The notes under the pieces: model-generated | The model's input: the letters and a program-made list of their open reading frames with translations, nothing else | Database searches by the model: none | Told to the model about the DNA's origin: nothing | Shown here: positions 42,658 through 54,110 of the stretch, piece after piece | Numbering within the stretch: the stretch's first letter is position 1 | Layout: each line of letters begins with the position of its first letter | Assembly (NCBI GenBank): GCA_030789695.1 | Contig: CM061139.1 | Coordinates: 1,999,878-2,063,877 of the forward strand | From: Scilla litardierei | Taxonomy: Eukaryota > Streptophyta > Magnoliopsida > Asparagales > Asparagaceae | Reading direction: 5' to 3' | Length of the DNA stretch: 64,000 nt | Made by a program: the position numbers and the translations under genes

Positions 42658-44249
42658 GCTCATTGAGCCTTTGCCTCTTCAATAGAGCCAAAGAATATTA
42701 ACGAAGCGTGCGAAGATAGTGCTTGGATCCTAGCCATGGAGGAAGAACTCATTCAATTTGAGAGGAATGAGGTTTGGGAGCTTGTTCTATTGCCTTCGAA
42801 GAACACACCGTTATAGGAACGAAGTGGATTTTCAAGAACAAGACCGACGAGAACCAAAACGTCGTCTGGAACAAAGCTCGGTTAGTAGCTCAAGGCTACC
42901 GACAAGAGGAAGGTATAGATTTCGAAGAATCCTTTGCTCCGGTAGCTAGATTAGAATCTATTAGGTTGTTGTTATTTTTTGCATGCCATAAAGATTTTAA
43001 ACTCTTTCAAATGGATGTAAAAAGTGCGTTTTTAAACGGAGATGTTGTTGAGGAAGTTTATGTTTCTCAACCTCCGGGTTTTATAAATGAAAAATTTCCA
43101 AATCACGTTTTCAAACTTAAGAAAGCACTTTATGGTTTGAGACAAGCTCCAAGAGCTTGGTATGACCGTCTAAAGAACTTTCTTTTGGATTTGGGTTTTA
43201 AAATGGGTGAAGTTGAATCTACACTTTTTGTTAAGTATTCGAATCATGATATTATTTTAGTTCAAATTTATGTTGATGATATCATTTTCGGTGCTACTAA
43301 CTTCACTCTTTGCGAAGAGTTTTCTAATGTCATGAAGGGCCAATTTGAGATGAGCCACATGGGTGAACTCAAATATTTCTTAGGTATCCAAATTCGCCAA
43401 ATGCACGATGGATTCTTTATCCACCAAACCAAGTACACGGTGGAGTTGCTAAAGCGATTTAGAATGGAGAATGCCTCAGGCAAGAAGACTCCAATGAGCA
43501 CTACTACACATCTTGATAAAGATACGGGCGGCAAAGATGTAGACATTCGTCTATATCGAGGTATGATAGGTAGTTTATTATATCTTACTGCCAGTCGACC
43601 CGATATTATGTTTGTTGTATGTGTATGTGCTCGTTATCAGTCTCAACCTAAGGAATCTCACTAAATAGTAGTTAAACGTATTTTCCGTTATTTAAGTTAC
43701 ACCCTCGACTACGGATTATATTATCCAAAGTCTAGCACGTATGAGTTAATCTCATATAGTGACACAGATTATGCTAGATGCAAATCTGACAGGAAAAGTA
43801 CTAGTGGCACTTGCCATTTTATAGGAAATTCTCTTGTCTCTTGGTTTTCCAAGAAGCAGAATTCCGTATCACTTTCAACCACCGAGGCGGAATATATTAC
43901 CGTCGGTGCTGCGTGTGCTCAGGTTCTTTGGATGGGACACACTCTTAAAGACTTCGGTATAAACTGTGATACTTGCCCTATCATGGTGGACAACCAAAGT
44001 GCAATATGTCTCTCTAAGAATCCGGTACACCATTCCCGTTCTAAACACATAGATGTCCGTCACCATTTTCTAGATGATCATGTTGATAGAAAGGACATCA
44101 TTTTAGTGTACTTGAAACCCAGAAGCAAATCGCCGATATTTTCACGAAACCACTCAAGGAAGACTCCTTTGTGCGGTTACGTCGAGAATTGGGGATTATG
44201 GGTGAATCCGAGATATATGATTCATATTTTCAATAATCCCGCATCATAA
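42658..44249 (+). pseudogene. pol: Copia-A reverse transcriptase and RNase H
   Basis: [18 protein letters not shown] near 42736, [41 protein letters not shown], and catalytic YVDD at 43269-43280. RNase [45 protein letters not shown], and DNQSAICLSKNPVHHSRSKHIDVR. A stop at 42673, a frameshift near 42810, a TAA at 43662 and a 1-base shift near 44125 break it. The tail IADIFTKPL is recognisable in the shifted frame. Confidence 0.88.
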
Positions 44250-44445
44250 TGTTATTCTTATATGTTCATGCTCGATTTGTAGTGATATTCTGGATTTGTG
44301 ATTGGATTTTCAATTTGCGCATCGGATTTCAGATTTTCTATGTTTTATGGGGTAGAATAATGATGTGTGAGATTATTTCGATGTTTCGTCCAAGTGCGCT
44401 TAGGAGAGAACTCAAAATTTCGATTTTTCAAATTTTTGGACTCTT

Positions 44446-44640
44446 TTAGTCGGTCCCAGTTCATTAACCGACCGACTAGTTTGAGTTCTAGTCGGTCAGC
44501 TATTGAACTCAGACCGACTAACTCATGCCCTATTTTTGACTTCTGTTACTGTTTGCACTTAGTCGGTCCAAGCTCATTGGCCGACCGACTAGATTGCATT
44601 CTAGTCGGTCAGCATTTGAACTTAGACTGACTAGTTGCGC
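44446..44640 (+). promoter_or_regulatory. Internal copy of the Copia-A U3 motif array, upstream of the extra ORF
   Basis: Two units of TAGTCGGTC ... GACCGACTAG ... CTAGTCGGTC ... AGACCGACTA, joined by TACTGTTTGCACTTAGTCGG, lie between RNase H and the extra ORF, outside either LTR. TATA-like TTTTTAAT (about 44674) and TATATAT (44838-44844) follow before the ATG at 44982. This may be an internal promoter. GGTATATAT could equally be a splice donor. Confidence 0.5.
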
Positions 44641-44688
44641 AGGGGTAGCTGTGTCTTTTGGCATTCTGAATCGATTTTTAATCTCCCC

Positions 44689-44718
44689 GCACCGATTAGA
44701 ATCCATTCTAATCGGTGC
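44689..44718 (+). repeat. Perfect 13-bp hairpin (variant of the U3 motif)
   Basis: GCACCGATTAGAA, loop TCCA, TTCTAATCGGTGC. The core ACCGATTAG/CTAATCGGT is the U3 motif ACCGACTAG/CTAGTCGGT with a matching change on both arms. It lies between the motif array and the extra ORF. Confidence 0.75.
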
Positions 44719-44981
44719 GTTATCTCTCCTCAGCCCTAAACCCCCTCGTCTACTTTCCTCCCTCCGCCATGCTCCGTCGTTTCCGGCCACCATCTACCGT
44801 CGTCGACCATCTCCCCTCCTCCTAGGGTCTCGCTTGGTATATATCCTCTCTCTCTCTCAGCGTTTAGGGCTCGATTTCTTCTGTTTCCGATCGTTTGCTT
44901 TAGCGTTCGTATTAGGGTTTCATTTTCGTTCGATCTCTCGTTTGATCTCGTGCGTCGTTTATGTGTTGTCTTGTCTCGATC

Positions 44982-46539
44982 ATGGCGAAGACACGTATCC
45001 CTATCCGTCCCTCCAGACCGTCTCCCATGACCACTGAATCTCCTCCTACCGACCCTCCTCAACCCAAACGTCGTGCTAAAACCACTCCCTCCTCTTCCTT
45101 GCCTCCCCTCAAGAAGAAGAGGGCTTCCAAGCCAAAGACCAAACCCCAATCCCCATCTCAATCCAAGCCCCGAACCAAGGCCATAGAAAAGATTTTGACT
45201 TCAGGCCCCTTCCGTGCTCCCTCTCCTCCTGATGACTCTGACGAAGAGTATATTCCTGAGTCCGAGCCTACTGATAGGGCTCCTACTCCTCCTCCTCGTA
45301 CTTCGTCTCGTCCGTCTAAGGGGAAGGCCCCCATGCCTTTGCGTGATGTCGATATCTCGTTGTGTCGCGATGACCCGTTGTGTGTCGCGGCTTACAACCG
45401 TATCCAGCACTGTCCGTTGATCCTAGAGCAATTCGTCCAGTTTTTTGAATTTCCACATCTCGCCGATCTTCTCTCCTATAGCGGCCTATTAGACTATCTT
45501 CGCCATGACCCCAAGGCGAACCCTCACCCGTATCCCCGACTCGTCAAATTATTCTATGCCAATCGAGTACGGGGTGAGTATGATGACACCCACTCCATTG
45601 AGACCACTGTCTTGGGGACACCTATTGTCCTCACGGTAGATTTTAGGGGGATTGATTGGTGTATCATCCTCTGGCCTGCTCCCTGCTGATATCTCCATGG
45701 ATAATATCCACGATCTTGACTAGTCGATGCTTGCTGAGATGTTCCATGTCATCCCTCCCGCCATGATTGGCGTCCCTTCCAAATCATTTAAGCCTAATGC
45801 TTGGGTACTCAATTTGATTCTGAAGTCGTGCCTCCTACCGAAGTACGGCTCCTCTAGCTTGCCCTCCCAGCTGTTTCTCAAGCTTATCTACGCTTTTTTC
45901 ATGGGGAGCGAGATAAATTGGGCTCGTATTATCCTTGACAAGATGGATTCCTTTGAGTGTATAAGGAAATCCACCAAGTCTACCCATATTCCTTATCCTT
46001 GCCTATTGACTCTCGTTTTTCGTCACTTCGGTGTCCCTCTCCCTCCAGATGACCAGTGTCCTTTGGGTCCTCCCCTGAACGCGACTGCCGTCAAGAAGTC
46101 TCTTGCGGCGCTGCGTCACGTTCAGAGGACTACCCCTGATGCTGCCCCTTCTCCTCCTACTCATTCCCCCGCTGAGTTTTCAGTTTACCTGAGACGTCAG
46201 GAGTCTCGTATTTCTCGTTGTGAGGAGATGCTTGCTCGCATCTGTGAGTATCTGGATATTGACGTTCCTCCGACGCTTTCTGATGAGGAAGTCATGGACG
46301 TTGATAAGGATGAGGAGCGAGTTGCTTCTCCTGTTCGTGCCCCTGAGGGTACGTCTGGTGCTGCTACTTCTGCTGGTGCTCCCGAGAGCACACCTGCTGC
46401 CACCATTCCTTCGGTGGATACTTCTGCTGGTGCTCCCGAGACCACTCCTGTTGCCACTCTCCCTTCGATGGACACTCCAGTCGTTCCCGAGACTTCGACC
46501 ACACCTGTCGTTCCCGAGACCATCACCCCTTCTGCATAG
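44982..46539 (+). pseudogene. Copia-A extra ORF in env position (broken)
   Basis: The frame from ATG 44982 (MAKTRIPIRPS) opens with a basic, Pro/Ser-rich arm (PLKKKRASKPKTK) of nuclear-signal type. A globular part follows (PLRDVDISLCRDDPLCVAAYNRI, LILEQFVQFFEFPHLADLL, LVKLFYANRV) that resembles the plant-transposon-type domain of E ORF2 and of SIRE extra ORFs. A frameshift near 45645 in a G run and a TAG at 45720 interrupt it. The second part (45727-46539) continues with WVLNLILKSCLLP and a Pro/Thr/Ala repeat tail (SAGAPE..., about 46370-46530). No signal peptide or membrane helix is evident. Confidence 0.65.
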
Positions 46540-47473
46540 CCTGCTGCTGCTGCTGATCCTCCCTCCGCCTCCTGAGCTTACGTTGAAGGACTCTCCCATG
46601 TGCATTTGGATGATATATTTGTTGTGAGAGAGTGGGGTAGGATAGTTGGGTGGTTATGTATTTTGATGTATGTTTGGATGTTTTGATGATACATTTTGTT
46701 GTATGTTCATTTTGTTGAGACATATGTTGTATGATGTGCTCCGATCTGATGATCGTTTATATTAGTGTTGGCGGATGTATACTCTTTGATGTACCCTGTT
46801 ATATATATACATCGTGTTGCCATTTACTTCTGTGTGCACATTATATTTTTGTCTCTGATGTTGATTTCGTCGTTCGACGATTTATTTGATAAAATATAAT
46901 TCTTTCTATGAAAACATAGAATTGTTTTCCATGCACTAAATACACTAAGAATGTTGATATTGGAGAGTATGTTCCATAACTCAATATGTGAAATTGATTT
47001 GAGTTTTGATGATTTCATTTTTCGATTTTCGACTATGGTCTCATTGCCACGCTTTGATTTTCTTCGTGATTTTACTTTGGTGTCATTTGGACCGTGGTCG
47101 TATTCTTTGACTCTCGTGGTTTTATTTTTAGCCATTGTTATTGTCGTTGTTCTCCTCCCACTCTTTTTGCTAATGCCAAAGGGGGAGAGAATTAATAATG
47201 ACGATGTGTTAAATGATAATTTAAAGCAATTTACCGTGAATCTAATTTGATATGTTAGATTTAGGGGGAGTTAAGATATAAAAATGGATTTCAAATCCGA
47301 TATTGCAATAATTGGTTCATATTTTATACTTTCCTCATCTGCTTGATGTGTATGATTATTATTTAATATGGAATTAACGTGTCATCAATGCAGGGGGAGT
47401 AAGTAAATTTCTTTTGACTCATTATTATTGATTATTATTTATGTTGGTTTGTCATCACCAAAAAGGGGGAGAA
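46540..47473 (+). other. Copia-A 3' untranslated region with repeated polypurine-like tracts
   Basis: AT-rich. GGGGGAG tracts stand at about 47178, 47262, 47393 and, as AAAAAGGGGGAGAA, at 47460-47473, directly before the 3' LTR. Only the last is in the priming position. A hydrophobic short frame near 47095-47170 is not conserved elsewhere that I can see. Confidence 0.65.
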
Positions 47474-49201
47474 TGTTGAGTATTGATTCCTCGGATTTGG
47501 TTTTGATGATGAACAAACATAAATATCGTGAACTAACTCTTTGTGAGCGCATTTACGGAGATCGTCGCCAAAATTCTACGTACATCATAAGCGACGTCTC
47601 AAGACTTCTCAAAGCACGTCATCGTGTGCCTGAAGATTCGTTGAAGCTCTAGGAGCATTATTGAAGTCAAGAGATTCGGATTGAAGCTTTGAAGACGGTT
47701 CGTCAAGTTTATTTTATAGTCTTCTAGCTTCTTTTCGTAAAATGTTAAGCCTTGAGTAGGTCTTACATTATAATCTTCTTAATGCTCATATCTTAGAGTT
47801 AGGATTACCTTAGAAGGCCATAGAAACTTTCTCGAAGCTTCATGCTTCATTTCGCGGCTTCTGATGCAACTTAGTTGGTTCAAGAAGAAGAACCAACCGA
47901 CTAGATTGTCATCTAGTCGGTCAGTAATCCTTCTTGAACCGACTAGATCTCCTTGCTCAATTCAGTCTCTGCACTGTTGACCAATTAGTCGGTCCAAGAA
48001 GGTTCACCGACCTACTAGTTGTCAAACTAGTCGGTTAGGAATCCTTCTTTGACCGACTAGTTATACTTTTATTTTTCAGCCTGTGCTACTGTTTACAGTT
48101 AGTCGGTCCAAGAACAACCATCGACCGACTAGTTGTGAAACTAGTCGGTTGGAATTTGTTCTTAGACCGACTAGCTCTATTTGAGTTCAGCCTATTGTAT
48201 TTCAACTCTTAGTCGGTCAACAAACACTCATCGACCGCCTAGTTGTCAAACTAGTCGGTTGGCAAGTCTTCTTAGACCGACTAGTTCTAACTCCTGAAAT
48301 TCATCTTAATGGCTGTGAACCTTTTAGTCGGTCCAAGAAGAATCACCGACCGTCTAGTTGCAAAACTAATCGATCAGTGATCCTTCTTAGACCGATTAGA
48401 CTGCTTCAGAAATAGATCCGTTGGAGCATTAAATGCACGATTTTTCCCTCTCTCTCTCTTCTCTATCCTATATAATCTTGAGATGCTTCTTCATAGCATT
48501 CAAGGCTGCCATTATTGAGTTTTAGAGATCAAAGAGAGAGCATTTAATTCTCATTTCCAAGCTCACTCATTTCTTACAAGAATCTCTCCAAACTCCTTGA
48601 GCCCTAATTTCCTCAAGAGAGATTCTCTTCATTGTGAGCCACTCAAGCCAAGAGCTTGATTCAAGGTCACCAACTCCATCCTAGCCTTCGATCGCTGTTC
48701 ATCTTCTTGGAGCTAGGGTTTGGTGACTTCTTCTCCTTCAAAATCTTCCTTGCTCTAAAATCGTAAGTTTACTCAAGGCATAGGATTTTGTTGGCAAGCA
48801 TTTCATTGTTTCATTTACATTGCTATTTCAGTTTATCTCTCGGTTGTGAGAGAAGTTTGTGATCCCGGGTTGTGGGAGTCACATTTTCATTTGTGTATGA
48901 TTTGATCTTGTAGAGGTTTTCTACAAGAATTTCATAGTGCAAACTTGGGTTAGAGGATTCTAACTCAAGTAGCTGGAGGGGATCCGGGTGTTTGGGACGT
49001 AGGATCACTGGGAACAAGTCGGGGAGACTTGGGTGGATCCGAACCCGTTATATCGTTTGTTTGTTTTGTCTTTATTGTTGTCTATATTTTCATTCCGCAT
49101 TGTTGGTTGAGTTTGCACGATAATTAGGAATAATTACTTTTGATTATTTTAAAGTACTATTCACCCCCTAGTACTTGTGCAGTAGCTATCAGGGCATTAC
49201 A
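47474..49201 (+). repeat. Copia-A 3' LTR
   Basis: 1728 bp, TGTTGAG...GCATTACA, followed by TSD ACCAC. The U3 motif array is at 47880-48400. The CT repeat is shorter than in the 5' LTR. Confidence 0.92.
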
Positions 49202-49206
49202 ACCAC

Positions 49207-50796
49207 AAAACAGTAAGTCTCTAAAGACTAGTTGTTAATTAGTTAGTATAATGTATATTAGTTTAGTTAACAGATTATTAGTCGTTTAATATGTTAGTAT
49301 TAATATAATGTATATATATATAACAGTTATAAATGATATTAATATATTAGTTTAATATCATGTTAAGGTAACCAGCATGCTAAATAATGTTAGTTATTAG
49401 TTTAATATTATTTTGTTAAAGATCAGTTAGTTAGTAAACATATTATGAACCCAGTTAGTTCAAATAAATACTAGAGGAATATATAAACAACATATTAGAT
49501 GTTTGTTAGATAATATTAGTAAACGGGTTAATAATGTTAGTTTATAACCCTGGTTCCATAATATTAGTTCATCATATGATTCCGTTAGCATAAAACAGTA
49601 GCCTCACATGTGAATCTTTACGTCACAGATAAATCGCGTCTTCCGTTGCGATCACCAGGACATCCACCATCGCCTCCAGGAAAGTATTTATTGTAATTGA
49701 ATGTTAGGACAAACTGCTTAATCTTATGCTAAAACTATATTATGAAAATACTTGTCAACTTTAAATTGCATGTTGATGCTATGCTGTTGCACCTGATTAA
49801 AATGGACTTTTCATATTAAATGTTACTTCGGTAAAGAAATACATATTCCCTGCATGTCATCAATTGAAACAAACTGACCAGAGGGTAGAACACAACCCTC
49901 GAAACATAATGGGAACCCATCGATTATAGATGGAAAGGAAACTAGTCGGTGACTGGTTATGACACTTGGGTGGGGTTGGTCCATAGTAGTAGGGTTCGTA
50001 GGTGTAGCTTGACCACCTTACGGCTACCTCCATACCACACCAATGGAGGCAAGCATCTTGTCCATTTTCCAGGTTAGGGATGACAAGAAGCGTCACGGTA
50101 AACCTCGATGATAAGGTGCATCAAGAACATACTACCAACCCGGACATGGACTTATAATGAGCACAAATAAATGAATACTCAATATACAACTGCTTTACAT
50201 TTTGAACTGCAAATTTATACGTGCTCGTACTTTACTTTTATGCACTCATTCCTATAAATGTGTACTAATGCTCTTTGTTCTTTCCAAGTTGTTTCCTATT
50301 TCATTGCTTTCAATATCTTGCCGAGCTTTTCCCTGGCATATATTTCAATGTAATTGTGAAATATATGTTAGGTGCAGAGACTTATTACATTGAGGACCCC
50401 ACTTCAGAGGATCTCATCTTGGAGGACGATCCTGCTGACCAGAGTTACGAGGACGCTGAGGTCCTCCCCGCCAAGAATAGAGAGAGAGCTGCTCTCAGTC
50501 TTATTTTATTAGTTGTACTTATTATCTTGCAGGTGTGTTTGTATTTTCAATAAATTGTACGGTCATGCTAGGCCTAACTACTTTGTGTACTCGTTTCGAA
50601 ACTCTGGAATAAAAGTGAATTAAATATTTATGATATTCTGATAATATTCGAATGCAAGAAACCTGCTTAACTAAATAAACGCTTATTATGCTTAAGTCAG
50701 AGAAGAATGAAATAAAAGCATATTTTCTTTGCTTTAAGCACATGCGGACCCGCTTGCGTTCTCGCTTTCAAGTATAATGGGAAGCGTGGCGTGACA
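49207..50796 (+). repeat. Chromovirus C 3' LTR, third fragment
   Basis: AT-rich, with TTAGTTAGTATAATG-type words also seen in 901-1250, a TGGGTGGGGTTGG block at 49967, and a terminal part that parallels 2550-2619. An acidic short frame (YIEDPTSEDLILEDDPADQS, near 50380-50440) is the counterpart of the G-type micro-ORF. It ends GGCGTGACA at 50796. Confidence 0.65.
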
Positions 50797-50944
50797 CCAA
50801 ATCATCATCATCATCTTCCAATAGGGACAATTTGTGACCTTGAAGAAAGGAGGTCTGTTGGTAGATTGTCCTTCTTCATGAACGCTAGATGTAGGAGCCG
50901 ATGATATTGTTTCTATAGTGTTTTAACCAAGCTTTGATACCAAC
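50797..50944 (-). other. Copia-F leader with primer-binding site
   Basis: On the minus strand TGGTATCAAAGC (50931-50942) follows the LTR after two bases. The leader continues for about 150 bp until chromovirus C interrupts it at 50796. Gag-pol is not in the window. Confidence 0.7.
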
Positions 50945-51719
50945 TGTTGGATCACTAAATGATACCTACACTACTAAGCAACACACTAAGGGGGGAGGGT
51001 TAATAGTGTAATGGCAATAGAAGGGCTAATTATAAAATTCTTGCAAATGCGGAATATAAAGCAAGACAATTAGCAAATCCACAAGAGAAAAACACAATCA
51101 CAATAACAAACAACACGATATATCATGGTTCGGCAAATGCCTACTCCAGTCCCACACTCTTTCCAGAGTCTTATGATTTCTAATATCAAGCCTTTTCCAA
51201 GGCAACACAAATACAATAAACACTTTTTCAGGTGCCACACTCTTTTTCGAGATATCACACACAATCTTTTCCAAGATTGCAAACCCTATTTCAAGGGAAT
51301 CACTCCTCGTTCCAGAGAGAACACTTCCACTACACGAAAGCTAGGTTTAACCCATAATAAAACGAAATAAGAAATACACACTTTTTATTGCCTTGATTAA
51401 ATGAACTTACAAACATGAAGTGCAAGGCAATGAAGTGTGGTTGTCCAAGTGCTGGAATGAAGCTTTGTGTACTTGTGAACTTCCCATGAGCTTTGGAGTT
51501 CAATGCAACATTAAAGAAGCTCTAAGGGAGAAAGAGAGAGTTAAAGAGATGATGCTATGCACTTAGTTTTTGGCTCATAAATGAATCTCTATTCTATGTA
51601 TATTAGTGCCAATACTCCCTCACAATTGTGCTTAAATACTCTCTCAATCGTGCACAAAAACCAAGAAAATGACCCCAAACATTCGCAGTCTAACAGCTAT
51701 AAACGGGCAGAATTCCTAG

Positions 51720-52100
51720 TCATCAGACGTCTGAAGAAGGTTTCCCAGACGTTTGAAGAAGGGTTTCAGTCGTCGGGTCATCCTTCTTTAGATGACTAGC
51801 AATGAGTTGGCTAAGAAACAAATGAAGAACCAACTTCAAGCAATCAGACGTCTGAAGAACAATTGTCAGTCGTCTGTCAAGTCTTCTTCAGATGGCTGGC
51901 CATAGAGGGTGAAAAAGACAGTGATCTTATGAAAAATAACTCACCCTGTTCAATTTTTAGATTTCATTTATCAGACGTCTGATCCGTTGTTCAGACGTCT
52001 GGCAAGAGAACATCAGACGGGTGATCAATGTTAGGTTATGGCCAACTAAAACGGATATGCCAGACGTATGCTGAAGGGCTTCCAGATGTTTGGTCCTATT
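51720..52100 (-). promoter_or_regulatory. Array of TCAGACGTCTGA palindromes (Copia-F LTR)
   Basis: Perfect TCAGACGTCTGA occurs near 51723 and again near 51846 and 51971, with CAGACGTTTG, CAGTCGTCTG and CAGACGTATG variants. AAGAAGG and CCTTCTT words flank the motifs as in the Copia-A array, although the core differs. Confidence 0.65.
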
Positions 52101-52192
52101 CTAAAAACACAATCAATAGTGTTTTGGCCAATGAACCTATTGGGATGGGTTCTTGGATATTCCTATGATCACTAACATGGAAAATGACATGA

Positions 52193-52228
52193 ATGTGTGT
52201 GTGTGTGTGCGCGCGCGCGCACGTGCGC
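52193..52228. repeat. (TG)n(CG)n alternating run
   Basis: Strict purine-pyrimidine alternation, TG units then CG units then ACGTGCGCAT, able to adopt left-handed DNA in principle. It lies inside the Copia-F LTR. Confidence 0.8.
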
Positions 52229-52493
52229 ATCCATATAATCAAGGCATACACGTATTCTACTAAATAAAGAGCAAAATACATAAAGAATTAAAACTGATTT
52301 ACAATAAAATTCATGATTCTTCATGGCTTCCATGCTCCATGCCATGAGTCCATCAATCCAACACAAAATGTTTTGTCTCCCTTGATATAATCAATGTTAA
52401 ATATCTAAGACTAAAATACTTTGAGACATTAGTACTACATAATGCGGTGATCATCATCAAAACAATATTGGACTTAATGACCAATATCCAACA

Positions 52494-52988
52494 TGACCGA
52501 GCCCTTGGCACAACTTTGCGGCATAGATCATCTTTTCATTCAACTTCATAAGTCGACTTAGCCAAGCTATAGGTGCAGAGAGGTCGGTCACCATGACCCC
52601 ATTTCAAGGCTCTCATGGGAGAACTCCACAAAATGTGGGAGATCTATGTTCTTGGCTTTTGGTCCGACCTCAGCAACCCAACGGGGCAAGCAATATTGCG
52701 CTCAACATTTCTTCCTTCTGTAAAGCCCCCAGCCCATGCTGGGGCCCATGCTGGTCGACCTCAAGACTAGCGTAGGCAAGCAACACTCCGCTCAAAAGTA
52801 CGGCCTTCGGTAAAGCCCCCAGCTTAGGCTGGGCCCCATGCTGGTCAGACCTCAGCGACTCAGCGGGATAAACAATACTTTGCTCAACCCAGCTACAGGA
52901 GGTCTAATATTAGCCCACTTCTATATTACCCTCAAATTGGACTAGAGTATGTACTAGTTATGAAATACCACCTAATTAGGAGCACATA
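52494..52988. repeat. Short stretch with a ~105-bp imperfect tandem repeat
   Basis: GTAAAGCCCCCAGC, GCTGG, CCCATGCTGGTC and GACCTCA words recur about 105 bp apart between 52665 and 52890 (roughly two and a half units), each with a GCAAGCAA.A...GCTCAA block. No ORF. It is outside any element end I can identify and could be host DNA or an older LTR. Confidence 0.55.
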
Positions 52989-53883
52989 TGTTGGAAGATG
53001 TGTATGCCCTCGAGGCAATTTATCTTTGTGTATGTATACAAACGTCTTGTTCAAAATAACATTAAGCTGTTTCCTAAGAATTTACCTAAGTTAATAATAA
53101 TGTAGTCGACATTAGAACTTAGGTTAAGTACAGAGACTTAATGTGAGGTTAAACAAGTATCGAAATGAGGATCTCGATCATGGAGACTTGTTTAACCGTT
53201 AGTAGCATAAGTCTAAAATCGTTCGTGGTCATAGATGTTTCGAGAAAAGGATATCGAAACATCGGATAGACCATTGTTTCTTTGTCTTCACCATTGAGTG
53301 GTGACGATGATCTCATGGTCGTTCGACTTGGAAAAGTCAGAGACAAGACACATGTGCTCATTGGAGAATGAGTTCACTGAACGACCCAACAAGAGTTATC
53401 ACATGGTTATCATAACTAATCTGTCAGTGATAATTCTCAGTGATGATAGGCTAGTTGGTCCTTAGACTTGAGGTCATTGTACGAACCTGTACATGATCGA
53501 TGCCACTTAGATCTCTGACCTAGCTTCGAAGCAAGGCTTGTCGAAAGGTCTTTGGTTGGGTGACACTTGAAGTGTGCAGGAGAGTAATGACCAAGAAATG
53601 AGTTGTCTCTCCCATTTATGGGGAGTTAGTGTTGCACGTGTTGGTTCGGTCTTTAGTGAAAAACTTTTGGCCAAAGTATGTTGGAAGAAGTCCAACATTA
53701 TTTGACTAAAGACTGATGGAGACTAACCAAGTTCAAGCTATTAAGGTTGACAGTTTGACAGTACCCTAGGCTTGACTAGGCGACATATTTTTGACAAGGG
53801 GACTATAACTGTGGTATTCATCACAGACACATTCAGGGTGGTCCCGACAATACTCATGTCAATGAGTTAATCACATAATTATG
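52989..53883. repeat. Copia-LTR-like fragment
   Basis: It begins TGTTGGAAGATGTGTATGCCCTCGAGGC, the style of some plant Copia LTR starts. No matching end, second copy, primer site or coding region is seen, and there is no long ORF. Assignment is by general resemblance only. Confidence 0.3.
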
Positions 53884-54110
53884 CTAGCAAAACAGGGACG
53901 ACACCTGCTGCTCATGGTCAATACCGTCTGGGGTTTCGATCCTCACCCGTAGTAGGTTTATGCTGTAGGGTCTCACACAGAATGCGACCTTTGTCAAGTA
54001 ATAGGTAGAATTAAGGGAGATGATTGATCTATCCAAAATGTAACTCTGAGAACAACCAAGTATGGCGCAATTTACACGGAGATGAATCCTCGGCAACGGC
54101 GCCAAAAACT
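53884..54110 (-). other. E' leader with tRNA-Asp primer site
   Basis: Minus strand: TGGCGCCGTTGCCGAGG (54088-54104) follows the E' LTR after six bases, as in element E. About 200 bp of leader remain, then the sequence changes at about 53884. Confidence 0.7.

Larger units (their letters stand above)
15184..49201 (+). mobile_element. Copia-A, SIRE-like Ty1/Copia element with extra 3' ORF, interrupted twice
   Basis: LTRs are at 15184-16906 and 47474-49201 (TGTTGAG...GCATTACA), with the perfect TSD ACCAC at 15179-15183 and 49202-49206. Order: LTR, initiator-Met-type primer site, gag, protease, integrase, RT, RNase H, extra ORF, repeated AGGGGGAG tracts, LTR. The extra ORF after RNase H and the multiple polypurine-like tracts fit the SIRE/Maximus group. 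Copia-B is inserted in gag and a G-type solo LTR between integrase and RT. Without them the element would be about 12 kb. All coding regions have stops or frameshifts. Confidence 0.9.
901..50796 (+). mobile_element. Chromovirus C (Ty3/Gypsy), old container element
   Basis: This is a plus-strand Ty3 chromovirus. The piece at 901-2619 is read as the right part of the 5' LTR. The degraded gag-pol lies at 2732-7215 and a polypurine tract at 7240-7252. The 3' LTR starts TGTAACGG at 7253 and is split by the Tat-like element (7502-14387) and Copia-A (15184-49201), ending GGCGTGACA at 50796. The two LTR ends agree over their last ~70 bp (CAAGTATAATGGGAAGC then GGCGTGACA) and share a TGGGTGGGGTTGG block, but are otherwise well diverged, as expected for an old insertion. 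It sits in the leader of Copia-F. The left end and TSD are outside the window, so the pairing of the LTRs is partly inference. Confidence 0.6.
50945..52493 (-). repeat. Copia-F 5' LTR
   Basis: 1549 bp, TGTTGGAT...ATCCAACA, in minus orientation. It contains TTTCCAAGG/CTTTTCCAAG-type words (51160-51310), a palindrome cluster CAGACGTCTG (51720-52100) and an alternating purine-pyrimidine run (52193-52228). The other end of the element is outside the window. Confidence 0.8.

Noticed and set aside
49860..50553. Host gene exon between Copia-A and Copia-F
   Set aside because: Short ORFs lie in sequence that parallels the chromovirus C 5' LTR, so they are LTR sequence.
52193..52228. (TG)n(CG)n run as a functional Z-DNA switch
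   Set aside because: It is an ordinary microsatellite. Nothing in the sequence ties it to a function.
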